NCBI RefSeq assembly: GCF_003173755.1
Contig: NZ_CP029553.1
Location: 5,336,001 to 5,400,000, forward strand
DNA length: 64,000 bases
Direction: 5' to 3'
Origin: Methylobacterium terrae
GTDB lineage: Bacteria > Pseudomonadota > Alphaproteobacteria > Rhizobiales > Beijerinckiaceae
Shown: piece after piece, positions 18,617-29,560 of the stretch
Layout: the number at the start of each line of letters is the position of its first letter
How positions within the stretch are numbered: position 1 is the first letter of the stretch
The notes under the pieces: model-generated
Databases searched by the model: none
Told to the model about the DNA's origin: nothing
What the model saw: the letters and a program-made list of their open reading frames with translations, nothing else
Program-made: the position numbers and the translations under genes

Positions 18617-19678
18617 ATGAAGAACCGCGGCTTCCTCAAATTCGCCAGCGCCATGACCGTGATGACGCTCGGCGGCGTCGGCTACGCCGCGCATCGGCGC
18701 AGCCGCAATCCCTATTACCGGGGCCCGGTCAGCGACCATTTCGATGGCGTACGGTTCTTCTCGCCGGGGCAGCCGCAGGACAAGGGCGTGGGCGAGGTGG
18801 CGCGCTGGCAGCTCGGCGGCGGCCGGACGGCCTGGCCCGCGAGCGTCCCGAGCCCGTTCCCGCAGGATACGCCGCCGGAGCGGGTCGAGGGCCTGCGGGT
18901 CGTCCACATCGGCCATGCGAGCTTCCTGATCCAGGTCGCCGGCCGCAACATCCTGATCGACCCGGTCTACGCCAGGCGCGCGAGCCCGGTCGGTTTCACC
19001 GGGCCGAAGCGCGTCAACCCGCCGGGCATCGCCTTCTCGGCCCTGCCGCCGATCGACGCGGTGCTGATCACCCACAACCACTACGACCATCTCGACGGGC
19101 CGATCCTGGCCCGGCTCTGGGCCGAGCACGCGCCGGCCTTCGTGGCGCCGCTCGGCAACGACGCGATCATCCGCAGCTACGACGCCACCATCCCGGTCGA
19201 GACCCGGGACTGGGGCGAGTCGGTCGATCTCGGCGCGGGAGTCACGGTGCACCTCGTGCCGGCCTACCACTGGTCGGCCCGGGGCGTGAACGACCGGCGC
19301 ATGGCGCTGTGGTGCGCCTTCGTGCTCACCACCCCGCACGGCGTGCTCTACCATGTCGGCGATACCGGCTACGGCGACGGGGCGATCTTCCGGGCGGTGC
19401 GCGAGCGCTTCGGCGCGCCCCGCCTCGCCACCCTGCCGATCGGCGCCTACGAGCCGCGCTGGTTCATGCAGGCCCAGCACATGAACCCGGAGGACGCGGT
19501 GCGCGCCTTCCGGGAGGTCGGGGCCGAGCAGGGGCTCGGCCATCACTGGGGCACGTTCCGCCTCACCAACGAGGGCGTCGCCGAGCCGGCCGAGGCTTTG
19601 GCGCGGGCACTCGCGGAGGCCGAGGTGCCGGCGGAGCGCTTCCTCGCCCTGCGGCCGGGGCAGGTCTGGGGCGGGTGA
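18617..19678 (+). CDS. MBL-fold metallo-hydrolase, NAPE-PLD/UlaG type
   Basis: A 353-residue metallo-beta-lactamase-fold enzyme. An N-terminal hydrophobic segment (FLKFASAMTVMTLGGVGYAA) may be a signal or anchor. The zinc motif THNHYDHLD (HxHxDH) is near residue 155, with further ligands in HVGDTGYGDG, PAYHWSARG and GHHWGTF. The pattern HIGHASFLIQVAGRNILIDP resembles the N-acyl-phosphatidylethanolamine phospholipase D branch of the fold, so a membrane-associated lipid hydrolase is plausible. It is monocistronic. Confidence 0.85.
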   Translation: MKNRGFLKFASAMTVMTLGGVGYAAHRRSRNPYYRGPVSDHFDGVRFFSPGQPQDKGVGEVARWQLGGGRTAWPASVPSPFPQDTPPERVEGLRVVHIGHASFLIQVAGRNILIDPVYARRASPVGFTGPKRVNPPGIAFSALPPIDAVLITHNHYDHLDGPILARLWAEHAPAFVAPLGNDAIIRSYDATIPVETRDWGESVDLGAGVTVHLVPAYHWSARGVNDRRMALWCAFVLTTPHGVLYHVGDTGYGDGAIFRAVRERFGAPRLATLPIGAYEPRWFMQAQHMNPEDAVRAFREVGAEQGLGHHWGTFRLTNEGVAEPAEALARALAEAEVPAERFLALRPGQVWGG

Positions 19679-19727
19679 GGGAACCTTGGTTCCTGTCGAG
19701 TGGCCCGACAGAGTTGAGACTCTCCTC

Positions 19728-19762
19728 GTCATACCGGGGCCGCGAAGCGGAGCCCGGGATCC
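19728..19762. repeat. REP-like hairpin element, left side of AT-rich island
   Basis: GTCATACCGGGGCCGCGAAG and the following GCGGAGCCCGG form an imperfect hairpin. It is the inverted relative of the element at 20609-20643. The two flank the AT-rich stretch on opposite sides. Confidence 0.6.
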
Positions 19763-19920
19763 GGAGCCGCAGGGCGTTCAGAAGCGAGCGGAACGCCATT
19801 CGCTTCATCCTGCATCATACCGCGGCTCTGGGCGTAGCCGCGGCAGAACTTCAAAAATGCGGAGGAGGCCAAAGACACCCTCTTGTCATTGAGGCGAGGA
19901 TGTATAGCAAATTTTTTGAT

Positions 19921-20352
19921 TCACCTCTTTAATATTAAATATATTTTATATATAAAATATGATATTAAATACAATGCCAGAATATGCGTAAAAAATATGT
20001 ATGGAACAGCGAAAAACATCGCTTCTTTCGTATAGAAACGACTATCAAATGTATATTGAGCACATCCAAGAAGGCCGCACCAGAGATGTTTATTTATAAT
20101 TAACAAGCAAACAAATATTATTGATAGCGGTACCAAATGCCCAATAATACATATCAAAATTGATATAATCATAGGGACAATGTCGCCGACCGTTGTAAAT
20201 CTTAAATGATCCGGAGTTCTGAAGAAATTATCATTAACATAGGCATTATTTGCGATCAGTGGATAAAATATCAATGTCAATATTGCTATTCGTAGGCTGT
20301 TTCTGATAATTTTTACGGCTTTTTCCTTCGAAGGGGTTGTATATATATTCAC
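19921..20352 (-). CDS. AT-rich gene for a small membrane protein of unknown function
   Basis: A 143-residue, strongly hydrophobic protein with about three transmembrane helices (SLRIAILTLIFYPLIANNAY, IVPMIISILICIIGHLVPL, FAVPYIFFTHILALYLISYF). The GTG start is preferred over a TTG five codons earlier because AGG lies seven bases before it. Base use is completely unlike its neighbours: 19921-19980 has only 10 G or C in 60 bases, and codons are rich in AAA, ATA and TAT. This marks recent foreign origin. I do not recognise a family; a small immunity or bacteriocin-type membrane protein is one guess among many. Confidence 0.6.
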   Translation of the reverse strand: MNIYTTPSKEKAVKIIRNSLRIAILTLIFYPLIANNAYVNDNFFRTPDHLRFTTVGDIVPMIISILICIIGHLVPLSIIFVCLLIINKHLWCGLLGCAQYTFDSRFYTKEAMFFAVPYIFFTHILALYLISYFIYKIYLILKR

Positions 20353-20608
20353 TGTACTACCTTTCAAAAAATCATGGAATTATTGAGACATGTCTTCATT
20401 CCTTGTAACTTAGATCTTCATCATAATGCACGCAAGTGGATATAACGTACGTAGTTGATACTATTATTATACATTATCTGAAAATATCAAATATCCTGTA
20501 ATATATATTAAGTAATATGAAAATTTTCAATAGTATAATATCACTTTCACATAGCAACTTGTTGAATGAACTTCAAATGTATACATTTTATAGATTACTC
20601 TTCAGCAC
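20353..20608. other. AT-rich non-coding part of the foreign island
   Basis: Long runs of A and T with many short direct and inverted patterns continue right of the membrane-protein gene. No frame of useful length is present on either strand. The stretch probably holds the promoter of that gene. Its composition would attract xenogeneic silencers of the MucR/Ros or H-NS-like kind (inference). Confidence 0.5.
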
Positions 20609-20643
20609 CCCGGGCTCTCGCCTGCAGCGAGGCCCGGGATGAC
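20609..20643. repeat. REP-like hairpin element, right side of AT-rich island
   Basis: CCCGGGC and CTCGC pair with GCGAG and GCCCGGG around CTGCA, followed by ATGAC. Read in reverse complement it starts GTCATCCCGGGC, matching the left element. It also sits where a terminator for hslU would be expected. Confidence 0.65.
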
Positions 20644-20676
20644 TCTGGGTGTGGGCGCGGTGTCGTGCACTTCAGA

Positions 20677-21990
<1,314 letters not shown>

Positions 21991-22047
21991 GAGGCTCTTC
22001 GAGCGGGCCCGCGGCCCTTGTGCGAGTGGGGTGGGTCGGGGAGCGGC

Positions 22048-22611
22048 TCAGGCCGCGTCCAGGCTCTCGATCACCAGGCTGCCGTTGGTGTAGACGCAGA
22101 TCTCGGCGGCGATCCGCATGGCGCGGCGCACGATCGCCTCGGCGTCGAGATCCTGCTCCTCCAGCGCCCGCGCGGCGGCGAGGGCGTAGTTGCCGCCCGA
22201 GCCGATCGCCATCACGCCGCCCTCGGGCTCCAGCACGTCGCCGGCGCCGGAGAGGAGCAGGCTCACGTCCTTGTCGGCCACCAGCATCATCGCCTCGAGG
22301 CGGCGCAGGTAGCGGTCGGTGCGCCAGTCCTTGGTCAGCTCGACGCAGGCCCGGGTGAGCTGGCCCGGATACTGCTCGAGCTTGGCCTCCAGCCGCTCGA
22401 ACAGCGTGAAGGCGTCGGCGGTGGCGCCGGCGAAGCCCCCGATCACCGACCCCTTGGCGAGGCGCCGCACCTTGCGGGCGTTGCCCTTGACGATGGTCTG
22501 GCCGAGGCTGACCTGGCCGTCGCCCCCGATCACCACCCGGCCGCCCTTGCGCACCATCAGGATCGTCGTCGCATGCATGCGGGGGGCGCCCCCCGCGTCG
22601 TCGTTGGCCAA
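22048..22611 (-). CDS. hslV: ATP-dependent protease peptidase subunit HslV
   Basis: A 187-residue proteasome-beta-like peptidase. Autoprocessing should expose T15 as the catalytic N-terminal threonine ([20 protein letters not shown]), leaving a 14-residue propeptide, as is common in Hyphomicrobiales. The motifs [12 protein letters not shown] and [14 protein letters not shown] are conserved. It is first in hslVU. A heat-shock promoter is expected, but I could not find a convincing one upstream. Confidence 0.96.
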   Translation of the reverse strand: MANDDAGGAPRMHATTILMVRKGGRVVIGGDGQVSLGQTIVKGNARKVRRLAKGSVIGGFAGATADAFTLFERLEAKLEQYPGQLTRACVELTKDWRTDRYLRRLEAMMLVADKDVSLLLSGAGDVLEPEGGVMAIGSGGNYALAAARALEEQDLDAEAIVRRAMRIAAEICVYTNGSLVIESLDAA

Positions 22612-22812
22612 GGATGTCTCTCCGGACGGGCTGTCTTTCGTCGTGCTGCGGCGTAGGTGGGGGTTGCGGGCGCGTTCGTCCAGCGGGGCTCAAGGTGCGG
22701 AGCGGGGATCGCGGCGCGGTAGCCGGCCTGGCGCCGGGTGATGTGATAGAGCCGGGCCGGAGGGGCGTGTCGCCGTCCTTCGCCTCGATCGCAATCGCCA
22801 GGAGCTCACGCC

Positions 22813-23331
22813 ATGCTGATCGTGTTCGCGGGCCTGCCCGGCACCGGAAAGACCACCCTCTCCCGCGCCGTCGCCCGCGCCCTCGCGGCGACCCATCTGC
22901 GGGTCGACGTCATCGAGCAGGCGATCCGGGATTCGGGCGTGCCGGCGGACGCCGTGGGCATCTCCGGCTACGCGGTGGCGCAGGCCCTGGCGGGCGCGAA
23001 TCTCGGCGACGGGCGGGTCGTCGTGGCCGATTGCGTCAACCCGGTCGCCGCCAGCCGCACGGGATGGCGGGCGGTGGCCGCCCGCGCCGCATTGCGGCTG
23101 ATCGAGGTCGAGGTCGTGTGCCCGGACGCGCAAGAGCATCGCCGCCGCGTCGAGGAGCGGGTCTCCGACGTTCCCGGCCTCGTCCTGCCCTCGTGGGAGG
23201 CGGTCCGGCGCCTCGACTACCAGCCGTGGGACCGGCCACGCCTGGTCGTCGACAGCGCAGCCTCGTCGCCCTCGGAGGCGGTCGCCGCCGTGCTCGAGGT
23301 CATGGCGCAGGACCGGCCGGGCGTCAGGTGA
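22813..23331 (+). CDS. P-loop kinase-like ATPase
   Basis: A 172-residue protein with Walker A GLPGTGKTT at residues 7-15. It has the layout of small-molecule kinases of the AAA_33/zeta-toxin-like group: a nucleotide loop, a central helical part (GYAVAQALAGANLGDGR), and a strand GRVVVADCVNP where the acceptor site lies. The substrate cannot be inferred. The AGGAGCTCACGCC before its ATG is a good ribosome binding site. Divergent from hslV; its 3' end overlaps the end of a convergent pseudogene by a few bases. Confidence 0.78.
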   Translation: MLIVFAGLPGTGKTTLSRAVARALAATHLRVDVIEQAIRDSGVPADAVGISGYAVAQALAGANLGDGRVVVADCVNPVAASRTGWRAVAARAALRLIEVEVVCPDAQEHRRRVEERVSDVPGLVLPSWEAVRRLDYQPWDRPRLVVDSAASSPSEAVAAVLEVMAQDRPGVR

Positions 23332-23663
23332 GCGGCACGGCGGTGACGAGACGCCGCATCGATCCGTCCTGCGATTGCCACACGCTGCGGATCCGTGGCA
23401 GGCGGCCGTCCGGCGTCTCCGTCGGTCACTCGACGATCATCCGGCGGCAGGACCCGTGCTCCGCGGGGCGCAGGACGCACCGAGCGTCGGTGGCCTTGCA
23501 CGATGAGAGCGTCCGCCATGACCTCGGGCTGCGCAGGATCGAAGCCGAAAGCCAGGAAGAACCGGGCTTTCGGACCGCCATTTGGAGGATCGACGTTCAG
23601 CAAGTAGGGAGCGAGCTTGCTGCCTGGCACTTCGAGGGCAGGACGCCACCCGTCCTCGCTCAA
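23324..23663 (-). pseudogene. Decayed DUF6883-like gene (frameshift plus nonsense)
   Basis: The first 65 codons give a DUF6883-like start (VPGSKLAPYLLN, GGPKARFFLAFGF, ADALIVQGH). The conserved second half is in another frame: MIVE, then TGA, then PTETPDGRLPRIRSVW and RLVTAVPL to a stop. A single-base indel near 23470-23500 must link the halves. The internal TGA at 23426-23428 looks like GGA with one change, since VEGP.ETPDGR is the expected text. The total span, 340 bases, is one more than a multiple of three. It begins six bases after the RecD-like gene, suggesting a former operon. The family assignment is by memory of the pattern, so moderately sure. Confidence 0.5.
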
Positions 23664-23668
23664 GGCCC

Positions 23669-24772
23669 CTACACCACCACCGTGATCGTCTCCGCCGCCC
23701 GGGTCAGCGCCGTGTAGAGCCAGCGCGCCCGGTGCTCGCGGAAGGCGTAGGACTCGTCGAACAGCACCACCTTGTCCCATTGCGAGCCCTGCGCCTTGTG
23801 CACGGTCAGCGCGTAGCCGTAGGTGAACTCCTCGGTCTCGCGCCGCAGGATCGCCGGCACCTCCTCGTCACTGGCGGCGATGACCGAGCGTAAGACCCGG
23901 ATGTCCTGGGGCTTGCGGCGCAAGGCGGGGTCGTCCTCCGGCACCACCTCGAGGCGCACGAGGTCGGGGCGGGGGGCGGCGCGCAGGGCCTGCACGGTCC
24001 AGGTCGAGCCGTTGAGCAGGCCCTTGGTGCGGTCGTTGCGCAGGCAGACCAGCTTCTCGCCCACCGCCGGCATCGGGTCGGCATGGCCGATCAGCTCGCG
24101 GATGCGGCCGTTATAGAGCCGCCGCGTGCGGTTGAGCCCGACCAGCACCTGGTCGGCGGCGAGCACCGTCGCGGGGTCGATGTCGCGACGCGGGATCACC
24201 CGGCTCTCGCCGTAGGCGCCGTAGTCGAGCCGCCCGCCCTCCCGCACCGTCATGGCGAGGCGCACGATCGGGTTGTCGGCCGCCTGGCGGTGGACCTCCG
24301 TCAGCATCACGTCGGGCTCGGCCTCGGTGAAGAAGCCGCCGCCCTTCACCGGCGGCAGCTGCGCGGGATCGCCGAGCACCAGGACCGGCGTGCCGAACGA
24401 GAGCAGGTCGTTGCCGAGGTCGCCGTCGACCATCGAGCACTCGTCGATGACGACGAGGGCCGCCTTGCTCACCGGTCCGGTGCGGTTGAGGGTGAAGGCC
24501 GGCCCGCCCTCGGTATCCTCGCGGGTGCGGTAGATCAGGCTGTGGATGGTGGAGGCGTCCGGGCAGCCGCGGGCGCGCATGACGGAGGCCGCCTTGCCGG
24601 TATAGGCGCAGAACAGCACCCCGCCGTCGACGTCCTCGGCGAGGCGCTTCGCCAGCGTCGTCTTGCCGGTGCCGGCGAAGCCGAACAGGCGAAAGACCTG
24701 CGGGCTGCCGCGCTTGAGCCAGTCCGACACCGCCTTGAGCGCCGCTTCCTGCTGGGGGCCGACTCCGCTCAC
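23669..24772 (-). CDS. RecD-like ATP-dependent DNA helicase
   Basis: A 367-residue superfamily 1B helicase of the short RecD2/TraA type. Motif I is GFAGTGKTTLAKRLA near residue 31, motif II VVIDECSMVDGDL, motif III VLVLGDPAQLPPV, and the C-terminal motifs V/VI are YALTVHKAQGSQWDKV and RWLYTALTRAAETITVVV. The N-terminal helical extension of full RecD is missing, as in many stand-alone alphaproteobacterial copies. It likely acts in DNA repair without RecBC. The start MSGVGPQQEAALKAV is normal for the group. Confidence 0.9.
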   Translation of the reverse strand: MSGVGPQQEAALKAVSDWLKRGSPQVFRLFGFAGTGKTTLAKRLAEDVDGGVLFCAYTGKAASVMRARGCPDASTIHSLIYRTREDTEGGPAFTLNRTGPVSKAALVVIDECSMVDGDLGNDLLSFGTPVLVLGDPAQLPPVKGGGFFTEAEPDVMLTEVHRQAADNPIVRLAMTVREGGRLDYGAYGESRVIPRRDIDPATVLAADQVLVGLNRTRRLYNGRIRELIGHADPMPAVGEKLVCLRNDRTKGLLNGSTWTVQALRAAPRPDLVRLEVVPEDDPALRRKPQDIRVLRSVIAASDEEVPAILRRETEEFTYGYALTVHKAQGSQWDKVVLFDESYAFREHRARWLYTALTRAAETITVVV

Positions 24773-24802
24773 GATTCACTCACGGTCACTGGCGTCTCAT
24801 GA

Positions 24803-26593
24803 TCACTGGGGTTTCCCGACGGTGCGGCGGGCCTGGAAGGGAGCGGCTGGCGGCGCCTCCTTGCGGCGCAGGATCGCCCGGAACTCGTCGCGGCGCTCGT
24901 GGATCGAGGCGATGACGAGGCCCATCGGCACCCCGACATCGACCAGCACCGCCTCCGAGAGCTGGAGCGAGGCCTCGATCGTCTCCGGCACCGCGTCGTC
25001 GACGCCCATCTCGTAGAGGGCGGTGGCGTGGCGGGCGTCCCGGGCCCTCGCCACGATGGTCAGGTCGGGCCGCTCGGCGCGCGCGGCCGCCACCACCGCC
25101 TCGACGGCGCGGGGCTGGTCGAGGGTCACCACCAGGGCGCGGGCGGTGTCGATGCCGCAGCGGCGCAGGAGGTCGGGATTGGCCGAATCGCCGAAATAGA
25201 CCGGGTTGCCGAGGCGGCGCTGGTCGGAGACGCGGGCGGCGTCCATGTCGAGGGCGATGTAGGGCACCTTGTGGCGGGCGAGCATCTCGGCGACGAGCCG
25301 GCCGACCCGACCGTAGCCCGCGACGATCACCCGGCCGGGCTGGCGCTCCGGCGGCGGCGGCTCGGCCCGCGCCCGGCCGAGCGACGTCCGGTCGATCCGC
25401 CGGCCGAGGCGGCGGGCGAGCGCCGCGAGCCCCGGGATCATCACCATCGTGGCGGTGGTGACGACGAGCGCCGCCTGGCCGAGATCGTCGGGCACGAGAC
25501 CCGCGACGAGCGCGCTGCCGACGAGCACGAAGGCGAACTCGCCCCCGGGCCCGAGGAGGAGCGCCGATTCGAGCGCCACCGCCCGGGGCAGGCGCAGCAG
25601 GGTGGCGATCCCTAAGATCACCCCGCCCTTGAGGACGAGGAGGCCGAGGGCCAGCCCCAGGATGGTGAGCGGCGTCTTCATCAGCACCGCCGGGTCGATC
25701 CCCATCCCGACCGAGACGAAGAACACGCCGAGAAGCAGGCCCTTGAAGGGATCGATCGTGGCCTCGATCGCCCGGCGGTACTCGGTCTCGGCGAGGAGCA
25801 GCCCGGCCACGAAGGCGCCGAGCGTCATCGACAGGCCGCTCGCCGCCGCCACCAGCGCCGTCGCCGCGATGACGAGGAGGCAGGCCGCCATGAACAATTC
25901 GGGGCTGCGGGTGCGGGCGACGAGCTGGAACAGCGGACGCAGGCCCAAGCGGCCGGCGCCGACCAGCAGCGCCAGGGCCACCGCCGCCTGGCCGAGCGCG
26001 AGCGCCAGCCCGGTCACCGCGTCGCTGTCCTTGCGGCCGAGCACCGCGATGGCGAACAGGACGGGAGCGACGGCGAGGTCCTGGAACAGCAGCACCGCGA
26101 AGCTCGCCCGGCCGGCGGGCGTGTTGAGCCGCTTCTGCTCGGCGAGCACCGGCAGCACGATGGCGGTGGAGGACAAGGCCAGCGCCAGCCCGACCAGGAT
26201 CGCGGCGGTGGGCGAGACGTCGAGCGCCATCAGCACCGCCCCGACGAGGAGGCTCGACACCACCACCTGCAGCGAGCCGAGGCCGAAGACGAGGCGGCGC
26301 AGGATGCGCAGGCGCTCCCACGACAGCTCGACCCCGATCATGAACATCAGGAACACCACGCCGAGCTCGGCGAGATGCGCGATCTCGGTGCGGTTCGCGA
26401 TCGTCACCGCGCCGAGCCACGGCACCGTCTCGGTGAGCCGCCCGAGGCCCGACGGCCCGAGGAGGGCGCCGGCCCCGATGAAGCCGAGGACGGGGCTGAC
26501 GCGCAGGCGATGGAACAACGGCACCACGATCCCGGCCGTGACCAGGAACAGGATGACCTCCTTGTAGGAGCCGGACGCGGCGTGCTCGGTCAT
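24803..26593 (-). CDS. CPA2 family monovalent cation:proton antiporter, KefB-like
   Basis: A 596-residue membrane protein. Residues 10 to about 390 form the Na+/H+ exchanger domain with roughly twelve helices, including GFIGAGALLGPSGLG, FQDLAVAPVLFAIAVLG and FFVSVGMGIDPAVL. From about residue 410 a cytosolic TrkA-N domain follows with the Rossmann motif VIVAGYGRVGRLVAEML, which gates K+ efflux in response to NAD(H) or ligands. A Kef-type role in K+/H+ exchange under electrophile or pH stress is the family expectation. Start MTEHAASGSY is chosen; a start 29 codons earlier is possible. Confidence 0.9.
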   Translation of the reverse strand: MTEHAASGSYKEVILFLVTAGIVVPLFHRLRVSPVLGFIGAGALLGPSGLGRLTETVPWLGAVTIANRTEIAHLAELGVVFLMFMIGVELSWERLRILRRLVFGLGSLQVVVSSLLVGAVLMALDVSPTAAILVGLALALSSTAIVLPVLAEQKRLNTPAGRASFAVLLFQDLAVAPVLFAIAVLGRKDSDAVTGLALALGQAAVALALLVGAGRLGLRPLFQLVARTRSPELFMAACLLVIAATALVAAASGLSMTLGAFVAGLLLAETEYRRAIEATIDPFKGLLLGVFFVSVGMGIDPAVLMKTPLTILGLALGLLVLKGGVILGIATLLRLPRAVALESALLLGPGGEFAFVLVGSALVAGLVPDDLGQAALVVTTATMVMIPGLAALARRLGRRIDRTSLGRARAEPPPPERQPGRVIVAGYGRVGRLVAEMLARHKVPYIALDMDAARVSDQRRLGNPVYFGDSANPDLLRRCGIDTARALVVTLDQPRAVEAVVAAARAERPDLTIVARARDARHATALYEMGVDDAVPETIEASLQLSEAVLVDVGVPMGLVIASIHERRDEFRAILRRKEAPPAAPFQARRTVGKPQ

Positions 26594-26752
26594 CGGGAGC
26601 GGCGGGGCCTCTCTTCGCGGGCTGTCGGATGGGCGAGCGTCCCACCGCGCGGGCGGCCCAAGGAATCTCGCGGCCATCATGCGGAGGGAGGCCGGCGGGG
26701 CAAGCCGAAAGGGAGGGGCGGCGGGCGCTTTCGCGACCGCCGGCGCCGATTT

Positions 26753-28072
26753 TCAACCCAGCGTCGCGAGCGCCGCCTCCAGATCCGCCGCCAGATCCTC
26801 CGGATGCTCGATGCCGATCGAGACCCGGATCGTCGCGTCGGTGACGCCGAGGCGGTCGCGCACGGCTTTCGGCACCCCCGAATGGGTGGTCGAGGCCGGG
26901 TGGCTGGCGAGCGATTCGGTCCCCCCGAGACTCACCGCCAGCTTGAACAGCTGGAGCGCGTTGAGGACCCGGAACGCCCCCGGCTCGCCGCCCGCGACGT
27001 CGAACGAGAAGGTCGAGCCCGGCGCCGCGCATTGGGCGGCGTAGACCCTCGCCGCGCCGGAGCCGGGTTCGAGGTGGCCGAGATGGTGGAGCCGCGTCAC
27101 CCTGGGGTGGGCGCGCAGGCGTTCGGCGATGATCTCGCCGTTGCGGTTCGCCTTCTCCATCCGCAGGGTCAGGGTCTCGAGCGAGCGCCCGAGCATCCAG
27201 CACGAATGCGGGTCGAGCTGGGTGCCGATCGCCGAGCGGAGCAGGCGCACCGGCTTCATCCGGGCGGCCGAGCCGAGAGCCGCCCCGGCGATGAGGTCGG
27301 AATGGCCGCCGACGTATTTCGTGAGCGAGTAGACCGAGATGTCGGCGCCGTGGCGCAAGGGGTGCTGGAAGAGGGGGCCGAGCAGGGTGTTGTCGCAGAC
27401 CACGACCGGCGCCGGCCCGCCCTGGCGGGCGCCGATCCGGTCGGCCGCCTGGCGCACCAGCGCGAGGTCGACGAGCGTGTTCAGGGGATTGGACGGCGTC
27501 TCGACCATCACGACGCTGACGCGTCCGCCGCTCGTCCGCGCCAGCGCTTCCGCCGCCTCGGCGGCGGCCGCGACGCTCGCCTCGTCGGTGCCGTCCTGGA
27601 AGCCGACCGCGCCGATGCCGAATCCCGCGAGCGTCCTGGCGATCAGCGTCTCGGTGCCGCCGTAGAGCGGTTGCGAGTGCAGCACCACGTCGCCGGGCCG
27701 GGCATGCGCCAGGATCACGGTGGCGATCGCCGACATGCCCGACGAGAACAGGAGCGCGGCCTCCGCCTCCTCGAACACCGCCAGGCGGTCCTCGACGATC
27801 TCGCTGTTGGGATGGTTGAAGCGCGAATAGACGAGGCCCGCCGCCTCGCCGGCCGGCGGCTCGCGCCGCCCCGAGACGTAGTCGAAGAACGCCTTGCCGT
27901 GCTCGGCGGAGGTGAACACGAAGGTCGAGGTCAGGAAGACCGGCGGCTTCACCGCCCCCTCCGACAGGGCGGGGTCGTAGCCGTAGCCGAGCATCAGGGT
28001 CTCGGGCATCAGGCGGCGGCTGCCCAGGCGATCCTTGTGATAGCGGTCCTTGTGGTAGCGGTCGTCCGACAT
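26753..28072 (-). CDS. Cystathionine gamma-synthase family PLP enzyme
   Basis: A 439-residue Cys/Met-metabolism PLP protein. The PLP lysine is K252 in [14 protein letters not shown]. Other family features are [54 protein letters not shown] and the C-terminal [18 protein letters not shown]. The reaction could be gamma-synthase, beta- or gamma-lyase; the sequence does not settle it. The N-terminus has a duplicated pentapeptide, [11 protein letters not shown], from a 15-base tandem repeat. It lies alone, divergent from the next gene. Confidence 0.9.
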   Translation of the reverse strand: MSDDRYHKDRYHKDRLGSRRLMPETLMLGYGYDPALSEGAVKPPVFLTSTFVFTSAEHGKAFFDYVSGRREPPAGEAAGLVYSRFNHPNSEIVEDRLAVFEEAEAALLFSSGMSAIATVILAHARPGDVVLHSQPLYGGTETLIARTLAGFGIGAVGFQDGTDEASVAAAAEAAEALARTSGGRVSVVMVETPSNPLNTLVDLALVRQAADRIGARQGGPAPVVVCDNTLLGPLFQHPLRHGADISVYSLTKYVGGHSDLIAGAALGSAARMKPVRLLRSAIGTQLDPHSCWMLGRSLETLTLRMEKANRNGEIIAERLRAHPRVTRLHHLGHLEPGSGAARVYAAQCAAPGSTFSFDVAGGEPGAFRVLNALQLFKLAVSLGGTESLASHPASTTHSGVPKAVRDRLGVTDATIRVSIGIEHPEDLAADLEAALATLG

Positions 28073-28330
28073 GCGGGGCCTCGCTCCGGTCTGGCGACGC
28101 CGCCTGAGCGGCGTCGGGTTCGCGGCGCGACGACCGCGCCACGCGCCAGTTCTAACGCGGGCGACGCGTTTTGCGGTGCGTAAACCGCCGCCCGGACGCT
28201 GCGCCGCGGCAAGCCCCACTCGCCCAGGGCGCATTTTCGGCGCAAAACCCGCTTAAGACGAAGGATTGAGAATCCGTGTACGCGGCCGCGGCCCCGGGCG
28301 GCCAGGCGAGGAGTGGTGCGAGGAGTGGTG

Positions 28331-29560
28331 ATGAGCCGACAGCCTCCCGATCGGGTGGTGGTGCGCGAGCAGCGCGCCTGGACCGACGAGACCGACGCCT
28401 GGAAGCAGGACCGGGCGATCCGCAAGGGCTACCGCATCCGCTGGGGCTACGTCGCCATCGCGTACGTCGTCGAGGCGCTGGTGATCTGCACCTCGCTCGC
28501 CGGCGCCTGGTTCTTCGCCGAGACCTATGCCGACCGCAACGACCAGAGCTTCTGGTTCATGCTGCTGGCGCCGATCGTCTACGCGGCGATCGAGCTGTGC
28601 CGGGTGCCGCTCGGCATCCTGATCCGGGTCCAGCGCGACTGGCTGATCAAGAGCCTCGCGGTGATCGGCATCGTGATGGCGGCGGGCGTCACCACCAAGT
28701 CGGTGTCGCAGCTCGGCGAGATGATGTTCCATCCCCGCCTCGCCGAGGCCTCGAAGGCCCGCACCGTCCTGAAGGAGGCCGAGGCCGACCGCGGCACGAT
28801 CGACAACCGCATCGCCCAGGCCGATGCCCGGGTGGCGCAGTACGCGGCGGAAGCCGCCGCGCTCGAGAAGCGCACCACCGAGGCCTCGTCCCAGCTCGCC
28901 GGCCTGCCGGGCCAGCGCTGCGAGCGCCTGTCGGGCACCAACAGCCGCGGCAAGCGCTACAATTACCTTCGCTGCGTCACCGACCCGCGCACCGCCACCA
29001 TCGCGGGCAGCCTGAAATCCGCCGGCGACGAGCGGGCGGTGGTGGCCAAGAACCTGGCCGAGGCCCGCGCCGCCCGGGCCCAGCTCGACCGCGCCGCCGC
29101 CGACCGCCGGGTGACGGAAGCCGAAGGGGCCTACCGCGACGCGGTGCGGCGCTCGCAGCTCCACTCCTTCACCGCGATGGTCTACGGCGCCGATCCGGTC
29201 GACGTGACCGACCAGCAGGTCCACGCCTTCCTGCGCATCTTCGTCTTCGCGCCGGCTCTCTGCGCCGCCTTCGCCTCGACGCTGCTCGCGCTCTGCGCCG
29301 TGCAGCTGCGCCGGACCTACCGCGACGAGGACGACCTCGACGCGGTGATGCATGCCGAAGGCATGCCGCTCCTCCTCAACCAGATGGCCGAGAGCGCGAC
29401 CCAGATCCAGGACGCGCAGCGGGCGATGCGCGAGGCCGCGGTGGCCTCGGGCGCCGCGATCCCCCTCGACCAGCGCCGCTCGCCGACCGTACCGCAGGCC
29501 GGCACGCCCCCGGCGCCGCCGGCGCGCGACGACGACCGCATCGAGAGGCCGAGACCGTGA
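28331..29560 (+). CDS. Membrane protein with central coiled coil, unknown function
   Basis: A 409-residue protein. Three hydrophobic segments lie in the first 125 residues (YVAIAYVVEALVICTSLAGA, FWFMLLAPIVYAAIELC, SLAVIGIVMAAGVTT). About 150 residues rich in Ala, Arg and Glu follow, likely coiled coil (ARVAQYAAEAAALEKRTTEA). A fourth hydrophobic segment (RIFVFAPALCAAFASTLLAL) is near residue 305, and the tail is soluble. GGAGTGGTG before MSRQPPDR fixes the start. Its stop overlaps the start of the next gene (GTGA), so they are co-expressed. Family not recognised. Confidence 0.75.
   Translation: MSRQPPDRVVVREQRAWTDETDAWKQDRAIRKGYRIRWGYVAIAYVVEALVICTSLAGAWFFAETYADRNDQSFWFMLLAPIVYAAIELCRVPLGILIRVQRDWLIKSLAVIGIVMAAGVTTKSVSQLGEMMFHPRLAEASKARTVLKEAEADRGTIDNRIAQADARVAQYAAEAAALEKRTTEASSQLAGLPGQRCERLSGTNSRGKRYNYLRCVTDPRTATIAGSLKSAGDERAVVAKNLAEARAARAQLDRAAADRRVTEAEGAYRDAVRRSQLHSFTAMVYGADPVDVTDQQVHAFLRIFVFAPALCAAFASTLLALCAVQLRRTYRDEDDLDAVMHAEGMPLLLNQMAESATQIQDAQRAMREAAVASGAAIPLDQRRSPTVPQAGTPPAPPARDDDRIERPRP

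Noticed and set aside
22612..22812. RpoH-type heat-shock promoter before hslV
   Set aside because: A CTTG is present, but no -10 box lies at proper spacing; I could not support a site.
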